A DNA stretch of 14,667 nt from Actinomycetota bacterium (GTDB taxonomy: Bacteria > Actinomycetota > Acidimicrobiia > Spongiisociales > UBA11373): positions 1 through 14,667 of the forward strand of contig JAUYIV010000035.1 in assembly GCA_030688105.1 (NCBI GenBank). The letters are read 5' to 3'. This document shows, piece after piece, positions 1 through 6,519 of the stretch. Every line of letters starts with the position of its first letter. Position 1 is the first letter of the stretch. The notes beneath the pieces were generated by a model. That model saw nothing but the letters and a program-made list of their open reading frames with translations, was not told the origin of the DNA and made no database searches. The position numbers and the translations under genes are program-made.

Positions 1-57
1 ATCATGAACGAGCTGGCGGGCCGACTCCGCGGGACCGAGAAGGCACTGAGCGACTGA
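1..57 (+). CDS. C-terminal end of an unidentified protein (partial)
   Basis: Frame 1 is open from the window edge and ends at a TGA (55-57), giving an 18-residue tail, IMNELAGRLRGTEKALSD. The following 82 bases before the next gene show no further coding sense. Only the tail is visible, so no family can be assigned. It would be the upstream neighbour of the metallo-hydrolase on the same strand. That this is a real gene end is an inference from the open frame and the plausible amphipathic tail. Confidence 0.4.
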   Translation: MMNELAGRLRGTEKALSD

Positions 58-139
58 CCACCCTGCCCCCACCGACACAGGGCCGAAGCCCGCATCATCA
101 GGCACCCGCAACGCCTGTGACGAGTGATCGCGTCCGTCG

Positions 140-955
140 ATGAGCCTCACCTTCACCGTCGGGGGTTGCCGTGGCTCGATGTGCGTGTCGGGCCATCAGT
201 ACCGGCGATATGGGGGCAACACCACCTGCTACTACGTCGAGGTCGAGCCCGGCCACTATCTGGTGATCGACGCGGGCACCGGGCTTCGAACCCTCCAGAA
301 CGAGGCCAGAGAACGCCCCGGACCGCAGCGGTTCACCGTCCTCTTGACCCACTACCACTGGGATCACATCCAGGGGCTGCCCACGTTCGGTGGAATCTAC
401 GACCCCGGTGTGCGCGTCGACCTGTACGGTCCGCCGTGTAACGAGAAGACGCCCACCGAGGCGCTCGGCGACGTGATGAAGCCACCCTGGTGGCCGGTGC
501 CGGTCGACAAGGCGTCCGGTGTCAGGGTTCACGCGCTCGAAGAGTCGATGAAGGTGGGGGCGGTCCGGGTGCATCAGATGGGTCTGAGCCACCCCCAACG
601 GTCGGTGGCATTCCGGCTCGACGCCGACAGGTCGATCGTGATCGCCACCGACCACGAGGCCGGGGAGCAGTCCGAGATCGACGATGCGCTGGCCGAATTC
701 GCCTCCGGCGCCGATGTCCTCTTCCACGATGCTCAGTACACGCCGGACGAGCACCTCGCCGACAAGAAGGGGTGGGGCCACAGCGACTGGGAGCAGGCGG
801 CCCGGGCTGCCCGCGCCGCCGGAGTCGGCCGCCTCATCCTGACGAGCCACGACCCCGACCGGACCGACGAGGAGGTCGATGCGATACGGTACGAGGCCAG
901 GCGCCTGTTCACGCCGGTCGACGCCGCGTTCGAGGGCATGACGCTTCCGCTGTAG
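140..955 (+). CDS. MBL-fold metallo-hydrolase, PhnP-like (COG1235 type)
   Basis: A 271-residue protein with the metallo-beta-lactamase fold signature HYHWDH at residues 71-76. Further candidate metal ligands are His151 (LSHPQ), Asp171 (ATDHE) and the late histidines in GWGHSDW (His214) and TSHDP (His237). The N-terminal GGCRGS and YGGNTTCYYVE stretch matches the phosphodiesterase-like branch (PhnP, cyclic-phosphodiesterase, RNase Z relatives). Members are soluble dinuclear-metal enzymes that cleave phosphodiester bonds; the substrate cannot be read from sequence. An in-frame TGA at 125-127 makes ATG 140 the first possible start, although no strong Shine-Dalgarno precedes it. The gene runs convergently towards the DUF4015 gene, 31 bases away. 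Fold and active site are secure; the reaction is not. Confidence 0.9.
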   Translation: MSLTFTVGGCRGSMCVSGHQYRRYGGNTTCYYVEVEPGHYLVIDAGTGLRTLQNEARERPGPQRFTVLLTHYHWDHIQGLPTFGGIYDPGVRVDLYGPPCNEKTPTEALGDVMKPPWWPVPVDKASGVRVHALEESMKVGAVRVHQMGLSHPQRSVAFRLDADRSIVIATDHEAGEQSEIDDALAEFASGADVLFHDAQYTPDEHLADKKGWGHSDWEQAARAARAAGVGRLILTSHDPDRTDEEVDAIRYEARRLFTPVDAAFEGMTLPL

Positions 956-965
956 AGCGTTCGCC

Positions 966-991
966 AATAGGCTCGCCCCGAGAGCCCTATT
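966..991. terminator. Candidate bidirectional terminator hairpin
   Basis: AATAGGCTC (966-974) can pair with GAG-C-CCTATT (982-991) around a 7-base loop, leaving one bulged C. The hairpin sits between two convergent genes and overlaps the stop codon of the minus-strand gene (987-989). The A/T-rich stem base gives a short A/T tract in each direction. Placement supports termination for both genes, but the stem is short and no folding energy was computed. Confidence 0.4.
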
Positions 992-2540
992 CGGTCGGTA
1001 TCCAGTCCTCCTCGAACTCGCTGATCGCGTTCCAGAGCATCCAACCGTTGGTCGCCAGCTCGGCGGTGGCGATGCTCTCGAGCACCTGGGCGGCATCCCA
1101 TGAGAAGGCCTGGAGCCACGGCCGCATCAACGCCCCGCCCTCGAGGCGGGGCATCCCCGCGGCGAGCGCCTGCCCGACCACCTCCGCGGGGTGATCGTTG
1201 GGGTCATCGAGGTCGAGCCATCCCGGGCCGTAGTGGCTCGGGTAGATCATGGGGCTGATGGCGTCGACCGTCCACGACAACTCCTCGACCCGCTGACCGA
1301 TCCCCTGATCGTCGTACACCGAGAGCACGATGGCGAAGATGTCCGCCGAGACGGCGCATCCCGCCTCGTGAATCCGATCGCGCGCCTCGGCGAGGAAGTC
1401 GCCAACGGTCTCGGTACGAGTCGCCGCGTCCACCGGCCCGATCGAGTACTGGGCGGTCGAGACGTCGCCGTCGGAGGGAAACCGGGCGTAGTCGAACTGG
1501 ATCTCGTCGAACCCGAGCCGGCAGGCCTCGACGGCGAGATCGATCAGGTACTGCCAAGATTCGCGATTGGTCGGGTCCATCCAGCCGAGGCCCTGGTTGG
1601 TGGTCCACACGTTGCCTTCCGAATCCTTGATCGCGGCGTCCCGGTTGAAGACGGTTGCGTACGGATCCTGGAACGCCACGATGCGCGTGATCGTGTAGAG
1701 ACCGTGCTCTTCCGCCTGGGCGAGCACACTCCGGACGTCGTACTTGACTTCGATCGCTCCGGATTCCCGGGCGAAGGGCACCGCCGAGTCGTAGAGAACG
1801 CGGCCCTTTTCCTCCTTCGTGTCGAAGACCAGTGCGTTGACCGCGGTGTTGTCGGCGATGCGGAGGATCTCGGCGAAAGCCGCGGCGTCCCCGGCGGTGT
1901 CGTAGAAGACCCGCAGACCCTTAACCATGAAGGGCTCGAGCACTATGTCGACGCGAGTCGCTTCGCCTCGCCATTCGACCTCCGCCGGCGCCCAGGCGGC
2001 CCTCATCGCGGTCACGGTCCCCGGCTCGGCGGCGACGATCTCAAAACCGCCGAATTCTCCAGACAGGGTGGTCCGGTTACCCAGATTCACGGTGGCTCCC
2101 GGGAGACCGATCCCCTTGACGTCCGTCACCCGCCCCTGAAGCACGTGCGGGTACATCGACAGGGCAATCGAACCCTGGGGCGGGATGATCTCGACCGGGT
2201 AGGTGGCGTCCTTGTATCCAGGCGCGGTGACGGTGAGGGTGGACGGGGCATCAAAGGCGAGCGTGGCGAGGCCACCCTCGGAGCTCACGGTCTCGCGTCC
2301 GTTGTCGGCGACGATCACCGCCCCGCCGATCGGCTGCTGATCGACGAAGCTGATGACCCGCAGGTGCACCTTCTCGCCGGCGAGTGCGTTTTGCAGTATC
2401 ACCCAGCCCCCGACGAGCGCGATCAGCACCACCGCCGCCGTGAGCGTGCGAGAGAAGATCTGCCCCCAGTTCCGGCGTCGCTTCAATCGATGGCCGCGTC
2501 GGGAGTCGAATATCGCCAGGCCGTGCTTGGCTCGTCGCAT
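987..2540 (-). CDS. Membrane-anchored putative glycoside hydrolase, DUF4015 family
   Basis: A 517-residue protein. Residues 1-32 are strongly basic, followed by one hydrophobic helix (about 33-53), so it is probably anchored with the bulk outside the cell. Residues about 55-128 and 133-203 look like two small beta-sandwich domains of the carboxypeptidase-regulatory type (VTAPGYKDATYP; LQGRVTDVKGIGLPGATV). Residues about 205-517 match the DUF4015 putative glycosyl hydrolase domain, a TIM-barrel-like family, with FDEIQFDYARFP (345-356) and ISPMIYPSHYG (428-438) as its typical strands. The likely role is cleavage of an extracellular polysaccharide; the substrate is unknown. ATG 2540 is chosen because the frame upstream runs into a heptad repeat and low-complexity sequence, and the basic-plus-helix N-terminus starts right there. 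It is divergent from the xdhC-like cluster. Confidence 0.85.
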   Translation of the reverse strand: MRRAKHGLAIFDSRRGHRLKRRRNWGQIFSRTLTAAVVLIALVGGWVILQNALAGEKVHLRVISFVDQQPIGGAVIVADNGRETVSSEGGLATLAFDAPSTLTVTAPGYKDATYPVEIIPPQGSIALSMYPHVLQGRVTDVKGIGLPGATVNLGNRTTLSGEFGGFEIVAAEPGTVTAMRAAWAPAEVEWRGEATRVDIVLEPFMVKGLRVFYDTAGDAAAFAEILRIADNTAVNALVFDTKEEKGRVLYDSAVPFARESGAIEVKYDVRSVLAQAEEHGLYTITRIVAFQDPYATVFNRDAAIKDSEGNVWTTNQGLGWMDPTNRESWQYLIDLAVEACRLGFDEIQFDYARFPSDGDVSTAQYSIGPVDAATRTETVGDFLAEARDRIHEAGCAVSADIFAIVLSVYDDQGIGQRVEELSWTVDAISPMIYPSHYGPGWLDLDDPNDHPAEVVGQALAAGMPRLEGGALMRPWLQAFSWDAAQVLESIATAELATNGWMLWNAISEFEEDWIPTE

Positions 2541-2604
2541 GAAGACCGTCTGAGAGGGGTGGGTTTGAAGGATAGGGACGGCTCGAGAGAAGCAGGCGAT
2601 CAGC

Positions 2605-2668
2605 GCCCAATGGCCAACGGCCAGACGGCCAACAGCCAACGGCCAACGGCCAACGGCCAACGGCCAGA
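2605..2668. repeat. Tandem heptanucleotide repeat, unit GGCCAAC (rc GTTGGCC)
   Basis: Nine consecutive 7-base units are visible, variants of GGCCAAC: GCCCAAT, GGCCAAC, GGCCAGA, then one extra C, GGCCAAC, AGCCAAC, three GGCCAAC and GGCCAGA. The array lies in the 196-base gap between the divergent DUF4015 and xdhC-like genes, 64 bases upstream of the former's start and 68 upstream of the latter's. Read on the minus strand the unit is GTTGGCC, close to the heptads at 10525, 11134 and 13579. The central units are exact and the edges degenerate, as in an actively slipping tandem repeat. Confidence 0.9.
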
Positions 2669-2723
2669 ATGATCCAAGACTCGGTCGGGGTCGACCGTGG
2701 ACGGTTCGCCGTCGACCCGCTGG

Positions 2724-2729
2724 CATACT
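2724..2729 (+). promoter_or_regulatory. Possible -10 element of the xdhC-like cluster
   Basis: CATACT lies 7 bases before ATG 2737, which has no clear Shine-Dalgarno. If it is a -10 box, transcription would begin at or next to the ATG, giving a leaderless message, which is common in actinobacteria. No convincing -35 box at normal spacing is seen. Two GTCGAC sites (2690-2695 and 2711-2716) lie just upstream and could be an operator. This is tentative. Confidence 0.25.
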
Positions 2730-2736
2730 TCTACTC

Positions 2737-3051
2737 ATGAGCCTCATCGAGGATCTGGCAGTGCGTGACGCGTGGAGACGACAGGGCAAATCGGTCGCGG
2801 CTGCGACGGTGATCTCGGTGAAGGGCACCGCACCGCGTCCGGCAGGGTCCAGGATGCTCGTCGCCGAGGGCGGGGAGATGGTCGGATCGGTCAGTGGCGG
2901 CTGCGTCGAGAACGACGTCGCGGTCCATGCGGCGGAGGTCATGCGGAGCGGCGAACCCAAGGTCCTCACCTATGGGATCACCGACGATCAAGCGTTCGAG
3001 GTCGGCCTGGCGTGCGGCGGGACGATCCGGGTGCTCGTCGAGCGGTGGTGA
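2737..3051 (+). CDS. XdhC/CoxI-family protein, N-terminal domain only
   Basis: A 104-residue protein matching only the N-terminal XdhC_CoxI domain. Seen in sequence are the signature GSVSGGCVE (residues 50-58), SVKGTAPRPAGSRMLV before it, and the closing CGGTIRVLVE with Cys93. XdhC-type proteins bind molybdenum cofactor and help its sulfuration and insertion into xanthine dehydrogenase or CO-dehydrogenase-like enzymes. Many relatives carry this domain and a Rossmann domain on one chain; here the gene stops (TGA 3049-3051) and a GTG at 3048 starts the next frame in a 4-base overlap, implying translational coupling. No molybdenum hydroxylase gene is in the window, so the partner enzyme is unknown. 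Family assignment is confident. Confidence 0.88.
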   Translation: MSLIEDLAVRDAWRRQGKSVAAATVISVKGTAPRPAGSRMLVAEGGEMVGSVSGGCVENDVAVHAAEVMRSGEPKVLTYGITDDQAFEVGLACGGTIRVLVERW

Positions 3052-3218
3052 CCGATCCTTTCGAGGCGGCCCGGGCTCTCGTCGTGAGGCGGCAATCGGG
3101 CGCGTTGATCACCGGGCTTGCCCGCGGAGGCCGGGCGCTGATCGATGAGTCGGGTGTGGTCATCGCCGGACACCTCGACGCACCGCTATTGGACCAGATA
3201 CGCCCCGAGGTGCTGTGA
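3048..3218 (+). pseudogene. XdhC C-terminal partner: N-terminal piece, ended by in-frame TGA
   Basis: GTG 3048 overlaps the previous stop (GTGA) and opens a 56-codon frame reading VTDPFEAARALVVRRQSGAL and ending LLDQIRPEVL at TGA 3216-3218. The next codon (3219) continues in the same frame into the Rossmann part of XdhC. In intact relatives the middle segment (LD...A..LL..G.SGTV...EFFVEV) is continuous across this point, so the TGA replaces a sense codon, plausibly CGA Arg by one transition. Without it the protein would be 236 residues. Explanations are a recent nonsense mutation, a sequencing or assembly error, or a true split with re-initiation at GTG 3219. Selenocysteine is unlikely. Confidence 0.6.
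3207..3212 (+). promoter_or_regulatory. Shine-Dalgarno GAGGTG for re-initiation at GTG 3219
   Basis: GAGGTG is complementary to the 16S anti-Shine-Dalgarno core and stands exactly 6 bases before GTG 3219, with the in-frame TGA (3216-3218) in between. A ribosome ending at the TGA could restart at once. This favours expression of the downstream Rossmann part even though the upstream frame is closed. It may also be coincidence, because GAG GTG is ordinary coding sequence (Glu-Val) here. Confidence 0.4.
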
Positions 3219-3758
3219 GTGGTTGGGCGGGAGCAATCGGGTACCGTTGCTGCCGTCGACGAGGAATTCTTCGTCGAGGTGGTCACCCCGCAGCCCCGGC
3301 TCCTCATCTTCGGGGCCGGCCCCACTGCCGAGGCATTGTGCGCCATGGCCACGCTCGCCGGGTTCAGTGTGTTGATCGGTGATCCACGGCCCGCCTTCGC
3401 CAACGCGGCGAGATTCTCCTCGGCCGCCACCGTCATGGTGGGCTGGCCCGAGCAGCTCGTTGCCGAGATGGCTCCGGATCGATCCTCGTACGCGGTTTCT
3501 CTGCTCCACGAGGCGAGGTTCGAGGACGAGCTGCTGCCTGCGTTGCTCGAGAGCCCGGCGAAGTACATCGGCGCGCTGGGCTCGAGAGGGACGCACGCCG
3601 CCCGGGTCGAGCGCCTGCGGACTGCAGGCTTCTCCGAAGGTGACATCGCCAGGATCCACGGCCCGGTCGGACTGGACATCGGGGCGGTCAGCCCCGAGGA
3701 GATCGCGGTGGCGATCCTGGCGGAGATCGTGTCCGTCAGACGGGTCGCGGGGGGCTAG
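3219..3758 (+). CDS. XdhC/CoxI-family protein, C-terminal Rossmann (NAD-binding) domain
   Basis: A 179-residue frame from GTG 3219 that holds the XdhC C-terminal domain. Visible are the dinucleotide-binding loop RLLIFGAGPTAEAL, the motif ALGSRGTHAARVERL, and the closing IHGPVGLDIGAVSPEEIAVAILAEIVSVRR that is nearly universal in the family. The domain is thought to take part in handling molybdenum cofactor for xanthine or CO dehydrogenase-type enzymes. It is in the same frame as the upstream 56-codon piece and separated from it only by TGA 3216-3218. The Rossmann core is complete, so the product could fold alone if re-initiated. Whether the pair is functional or decaying cannot be told from this sequence. 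It converges with the nitroreductase gene. Confidence 0.8.
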   Translation: MVGREQSGTVAAVDEEFFVEVVTPQPRLLIFGAGPTAEALCAMATLAGFSVLIGDPRPAFANAARFSSAATVMVGWPEQLVAEMAPDRSSYAVSLLHEARFEDELLPALLESPAKYIGALGSRGTHAARVERLRTAGFSEGDIARIHGPVGLDIGAVSPEEIAVAILAEIVSVRRVAGG

Positions 3759-3774
3759 GGCAGGGGGCGCGGGA

Positions 3775-3797
3775 CGCGGCGAGCCCCGAGCGCCGCG
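3775..3797. terminator. GC stem-loop between convergent genes
   Basis: CGCGGCG (3775-3781) and CGCCGCG (3791-3797) form a perfect 7-base-pair stem with a 9-base loop, 17 bases after the xdhC-like stop and before the convergent nitroreductase end. There is no clear U-tract, as is often the case in high-GC terminators. The position suggests a terminator, but in GC-rich DNA such stems also occur by chance. Confidence 0.3.
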
Positions 3798-3856
3798 GTT
3801 GTGGGTGCGGAAGACGGAAGGCCGTTCCGGCTGAGGGCCGACAACCGATGGCTCTA

Positions 3857-4399
3857 TTACTGACTCCAGGCACCTCGGTGGACGATGTCCCCGAGGGGCT
3901 TCCTCCCCGATACGCCCTGTTGGCGACGCCGGGTCCGCTGGGCCCGCTCCGGCTCCTCGTCGGCGTATCCCAGGGCGATGGCGTAGCGGCATTCGGCGTC
4001 GGCGGGAATGCCGGTGACCTGGCGCGCTCGGTCGGAGTGGTGGAGAGTCACCGGGCATGAGGCCACGCCGCGCGACGCCGCCGCCAGCATGATGTTCTGG
4101 GCGACCCGCCCGATGTCGAAGTCATTGCCCTCGCCGGTGCGGACGAGCGCTACCGAAACCGCCGATGCGCGGATCGGGCCGCTGAAGCTTCCGGCGGACG
4201 CCAGACGCTCGCGACCCTCGGCGTCGTCCACCACCACGAAGGCCCAGCCTTGGCGGTTCTTCGATGAGCCGGTCCACCTGCCCGCCTCGAGGATCTCGTC
4301 TAGCACCTCCCGTGGGATCGGGTCGGGCCGGAATGCCCGGACGACGCGCAGCGACCGGATCGCGTCGTAGACCTCGTCGGATCTGGATGGGAGGTGCAC
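3857..4399 (-). CDS. Nitroreductase-family flavoprotein
   Basis: A 180-residue protein of the nitroreductase family, FMN-dependent oxidoreductases that use NAD(P)H and act as dimers. The N-terminal segment DAIRSLRVVRAFRPDPIPREVL and the following GRWTGSSKNRQGWAFVVV (about residues 42-58) supply the usual phosphate- and flavin-contacting Arg and Ser/Asn. GRVAQNIMLAAASRGVASCPVTL gives the conserved helix near the flavin. The substrate is not predictable. The start is GTG 4399 with a weak ribosome site. It is the third gene of a minus-strand run, 106 bases after the methyltransferase stop. The C-terminus is short and basic (RAQRTRRRQQG), and the overall length is at the lower end for the family. 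Confidence 0.85.
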   Translation of the reverse strand: MHLPSRSDEVYDAIRSLRVVRAFRPDPIPREVLDEILEAGRWTGSSKNRQGWAFVVVDDAEGRERLASAGSFSGPIRASAVSVALVRTGEGNDFDIGRVAQNIMLAAASRGVASCPVTLHHSDRARQVTGIPADAECRYAIALGYADEEPERAQRTRRRQQGVSGRKPLGDIVHRGAWSQ

Positions 4400-4505
4400 A
4401 GGCCGACGTTAGAGGGTGCGCCGACGGGGCGTGCCCCTGCACTCGAGCGCGGTCACGCCGCGGGGTGCTCTTGCTGCGGCGGCCGGTGGCGTCCAGGGGC
4501 GACCG

Positions 4506-5267
4506 TCAACCCTTCACCGCAAGCACGAACAACCTATTGAAGGGGAACAGCGTGGTGCCATCCTCGAGCGGCGGATACGCCACGCGCAGCCTTGCTGCGT
4601 AGTCGGCCATGAAGTCCTCGGCGGCCTCGCCCAGGGCATCGAGATAGGGCCGCGCCGCCGTGCCCCGAGCCCAATTCGCGACCGGGTCGGGTCCGCCGAG
4701 GACCTGGAGGTACGACGTCTCCCAGATGTCGAGGGTCTCGAAGCGTGACCTGAGCATCCGGTGGTAGAAGGCAGGCTCGGCGACCGAAATGGGCCGGGTG
4801 AGGCGGTCGGCGAGGTGGCGCCATGCCGGGGCGCGAGCGGTTTCCGCCAGCAGGGTGTGCAACGGCTCGCCGAAGTTCCGTGGCATCTGGACGGCGAGGG
4901 TCCCGCCCGGTGCGACGGCGTCGGCGAGCCTCGGGAACAGGTTCTCGTGGTCGCCGAGCCATTGCAGGGCGGCGTTGGAGAACAGGAGATCGATCGGAGA
5001 CGGCGGTGTCCAATCGGTCAGGTCCTCCAGCACCCAGTCGATGCCGTGGATCCGACGCGCCTGGGTGAGCATCTCTTCTGACGAGTCGAGTCCGTGGACG
5101 ATGGCGGCCGGCCACTTCTTCGCCAGCATTCGAGTGACCGACCCGCTGCCACAGCCGAGATCCCAGATCTCGGCAGGCTTGCCGCCGATCTGTGAGATCA
5201 GATCGATGGCGGGGCGATTCCGCTCGGCGGAGTAGCGCTCGTATTGCGCCGGGTCCCAGCTGGTCAT
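4506..5267 (-). CDS. tam: Trans-aconitate 2-methyltransferase
   Basis: A 253-residue class I SAM-dependent methyltransferase. The family start SWDPAQYERYSAERNRPAIDL, the SAM loop DLGCGSGSVTRML (about 36-48), GLDSSEEML (59-67), FSNAALQWL (96-104), and LAVQMPRN are all present, along with the late WETSYLQVLGGPDPVANWARGT and FPFNRLFVLAVKG. This series is typical of Tam, which methylates trans-aconitate, a spontaneous by-product that inhibits aconitase, so the enzyme acts in cytoplasmic metabolite repair. ATG 5267 is 15 bases after the stop of the SH3/membrane protein on the same strand, so the two are probably co-transcribed. Length equals the family norm. The assignment is good; other small carboxylate substrates remain possible. 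Confidence 0.88.
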   Translation of the reverse strand: MTSWDPAQYERYSAERNRPAIDLISQIGGKPAEIWDLGCGSGSVTRMLAKKWPAAIVHGLDSSEEMLTQARRIHGIDWVLEDLTDWTPPSPIDLLFSNAALQWLGDHENLFPRLADAVAPGGTLAVQMPRNFGEPLHTLLAETARAPAWRHLADRLTRPISVAEPAFYHRMLRSRFETLDIWETSYLQVLGGPDPVANWARGTAARPYLDALGEAAEDFMADYAARLRVAYPPLEDGTTLFPFNRLFVLAVKG

Positions 5268-5282
5268 GGGAGCGCCGGTTCG

Positions 5283-6401
5283 CTACTTGGCCCCGCCGAT
5301 GAGAGTCAGGATCCCGCCGCCGACGGTCACCGCTGGAGCGAACCCGATGGTGTCCCTGAGGTCCTCGAAGCCGCCGCCGAGGTCGCTGAGCACCCGATAC
5401 AGCTGGGCGACGAACAGCACCGCGGTCGCGATCGTCGCGATGCCCACCAGGAGTGCCGGGCCCAGGGGCTTTCTCAGAAAGGCGATTCCGAGCGCGAGTG
5501 CGCCGAGCCCCATCAGACCCCATCCGAGAAAGGGCTCTCCCTGGGCCTCGACGTCCCATAGGAACTTCAGGGTGAGTTCCATGGCGTTTCGGCCGTCATC
5601 GATCCAAGGAAGCAGGGCGGACAGCGCCGTGAAGAGGGCACCGGCGAGAATCAGGGGATTGACGCGTCTCGAGCCCTCGGCGATGCCGGCGGGCTCGGTG
5701 GCGGCCCCGGTTTCGGGCTTGGAAAGCTCGACCAAGCGTCGGGCGTCCACCCAGCCGGTCCACCCATTCGACCCGACCACCCTCGCCCAGTCACCGCGGC
5801 GTTCGGACACTGCCACCCGAACCCGCGCCTCGAGATGGGAAGACGGCTGGATCTTCGGGTTTGGCTCTGCCCAGGCACTCAGGCCTCCCGGCGGAACCGC
5901 ATGGGTTGCCACCCAAGCCGGCGCCATCTCGCGGGTGGGTTCGGGCTCGGCCGGTGCCGACACCGGCGGAGCCTCCGGCGCGGCTTCGCCGGGCTCCGAT
6001 TCGTCGAAAGAGTTCGGCAGGTCCGGTGCGATGGTCCTGGGGCCGAGGGCGTCGACGGCGCCGATGAGGTCGCGCAAGGCGGTGGAGAACGTCTGATGGT
6101 TCAAACCGTCGAGGTAGATGGAGTTGGTGAGCACGACCTGGATGCCCGCTTCCTCCGCGGTCACGGTCCCCCCGATCGTCGAGGCTCGCCCCGGGAGGCG
6201 CGATCGAAGCTCCTCGACGCGCTCGTCACTCGTGACGGGCTCCGTGAGGCGGTGGGTGAGCAAGAGGCGGTCCTTGCCGGCCTCGACCTCGATGGGCAGC
6301 TCGCCGGCGACGACGATCCGTCCCTGGTCGTCGAGCTCGAGGTCGCTCTCGGTTTCGACCCAGCCGGACACTAGGGCGAGGGGTTCGTTCTTGTCGGTCA
6401 T
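5283..6401 (-). CDS. SH3-domain protein with four C-terminal membrane helices, function unknown
   Basis: A 372-residue protein not recognised as a named family. Residues 1-120 form a mixed alpha/beta domain ending in LDGLNHQTFSTALRDLIGAVDAL, loosely reminiscent of YbjN or secretion-chaperone-like folds (weak). Residues about 128-160 are a Pro/Glu/Ala-rich linker. Residues about 165-226 look like a bacterial SH3 domain (VRVAVSERRGDWARVVGSNGWTGWVDARRLVEL). A second linker leads to four hydrophobic helices near 249-266, 291-309, 313-334 and 352-369. The soluble part could be on either side of the membrane; there is no N-terminal signal. ATG 6401 is preferred because upstream codons run into the degenerate heptad gap. 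It is the first gene of the minus-strand run with tam and is divergent from the YbdK-like gene. Confidence 0.75.
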   Translation of the reverse strand: MTDKNEPLALVSGWVETESDLELDDQGRIVVAGELPIEVEAGKDRLLLTHRLTEPVTSDERVEELRSRLPGRASTIGGTVTAEEAGIQVVLTNSIYLDGLNHQTFSTALRDLIGAVDALGPRTIAPDLPNSFDESEPGEAAPEAPPVSAPAEPEPTREMAPAWVATHAVPPGGLSAWAEPNPKIQPSSHLEARVRVAVSERRGDWARVVGSNGWTGWVDARRLVELSKPETGAATEPAGIAEGSRRVNPLILAGALFTALSALLPWIDDGRNAMELTLKFLWDVEAQGEPFLGWGLMGLGALALGIAFLRKPLGPALLVGIATIATAVLFVAQLYRVLSDLGGGFEDLRDTIGFAPAVTVGGGILTLIGGAK

Positions 6402-6453
6402 GGCGCTGAACCGTAATCGGGGAGCCGACAGTATCGCGGGAAGACGGCACGCA

Positions 6454-6481
6454 CGGGCAAGCGGCAGGCGCCAGGCTCGAG
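6454..6481. repeat. Degenerate heptad stretch in divergent gap
   Basis: CGGGCAA, GCGGCAG, GCGCCAG and GCTCGAG follow each other in 7-base register between the divergent SH3-protein and YbdK-like genes. The first unit is identical to the heptad at 11134-11161. Divergence between units is high, so this may be an old decayed array or chance. It overlaps a possible minus-strand -35 (TTGCCC, 6455-6460) for the SH3 gene, with a GATACT -10-like box further in. Confidence 0.4.
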
Positions 6482-6519
6482 CTGGAGAGGGCGGAGGGCC
6501 TCTAGGGTTTCTCCTCCAT

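Noticed and set aside
98..1096. Long minus-strand open frame across the metallo-hydrolase gene
   Set aside because: Antisense to a gene with clear metal-binding motifs; its translation is Arg/Gly/Pro-rich and shows no family pattern.
1191..2672. 493-codon plus-strand open frame opposite the DUF4015 gene
   Set aside because: Shadow of the real gene in GC-rich DNA; low-complexity Arg/Asp/Val translation, and it runs into the heptad array.
2541..2969. Extension of the DUF4015 frame upstream to 2969
   Set aside because: It would translate the heptad repeat and overlap the divergent xdhC-like gene; the basic N-terminus and membrane helix begin at ATG 2540.
3216..3260. Selenocysteine insertion at the XdhC in-frame TGA
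   Set aside because: No convincing SECIS-like stem-loop is seen just after the TGA, the family is not known for selenocysteine here, and a restart site offers a simpler reading.
4534..5559. 341-codon minus-strand frame across tam and the SH3-protein gene
   Set aside because: Overlaps two real genes in another frame; Arg/Gly-rich with no recognisable domain.
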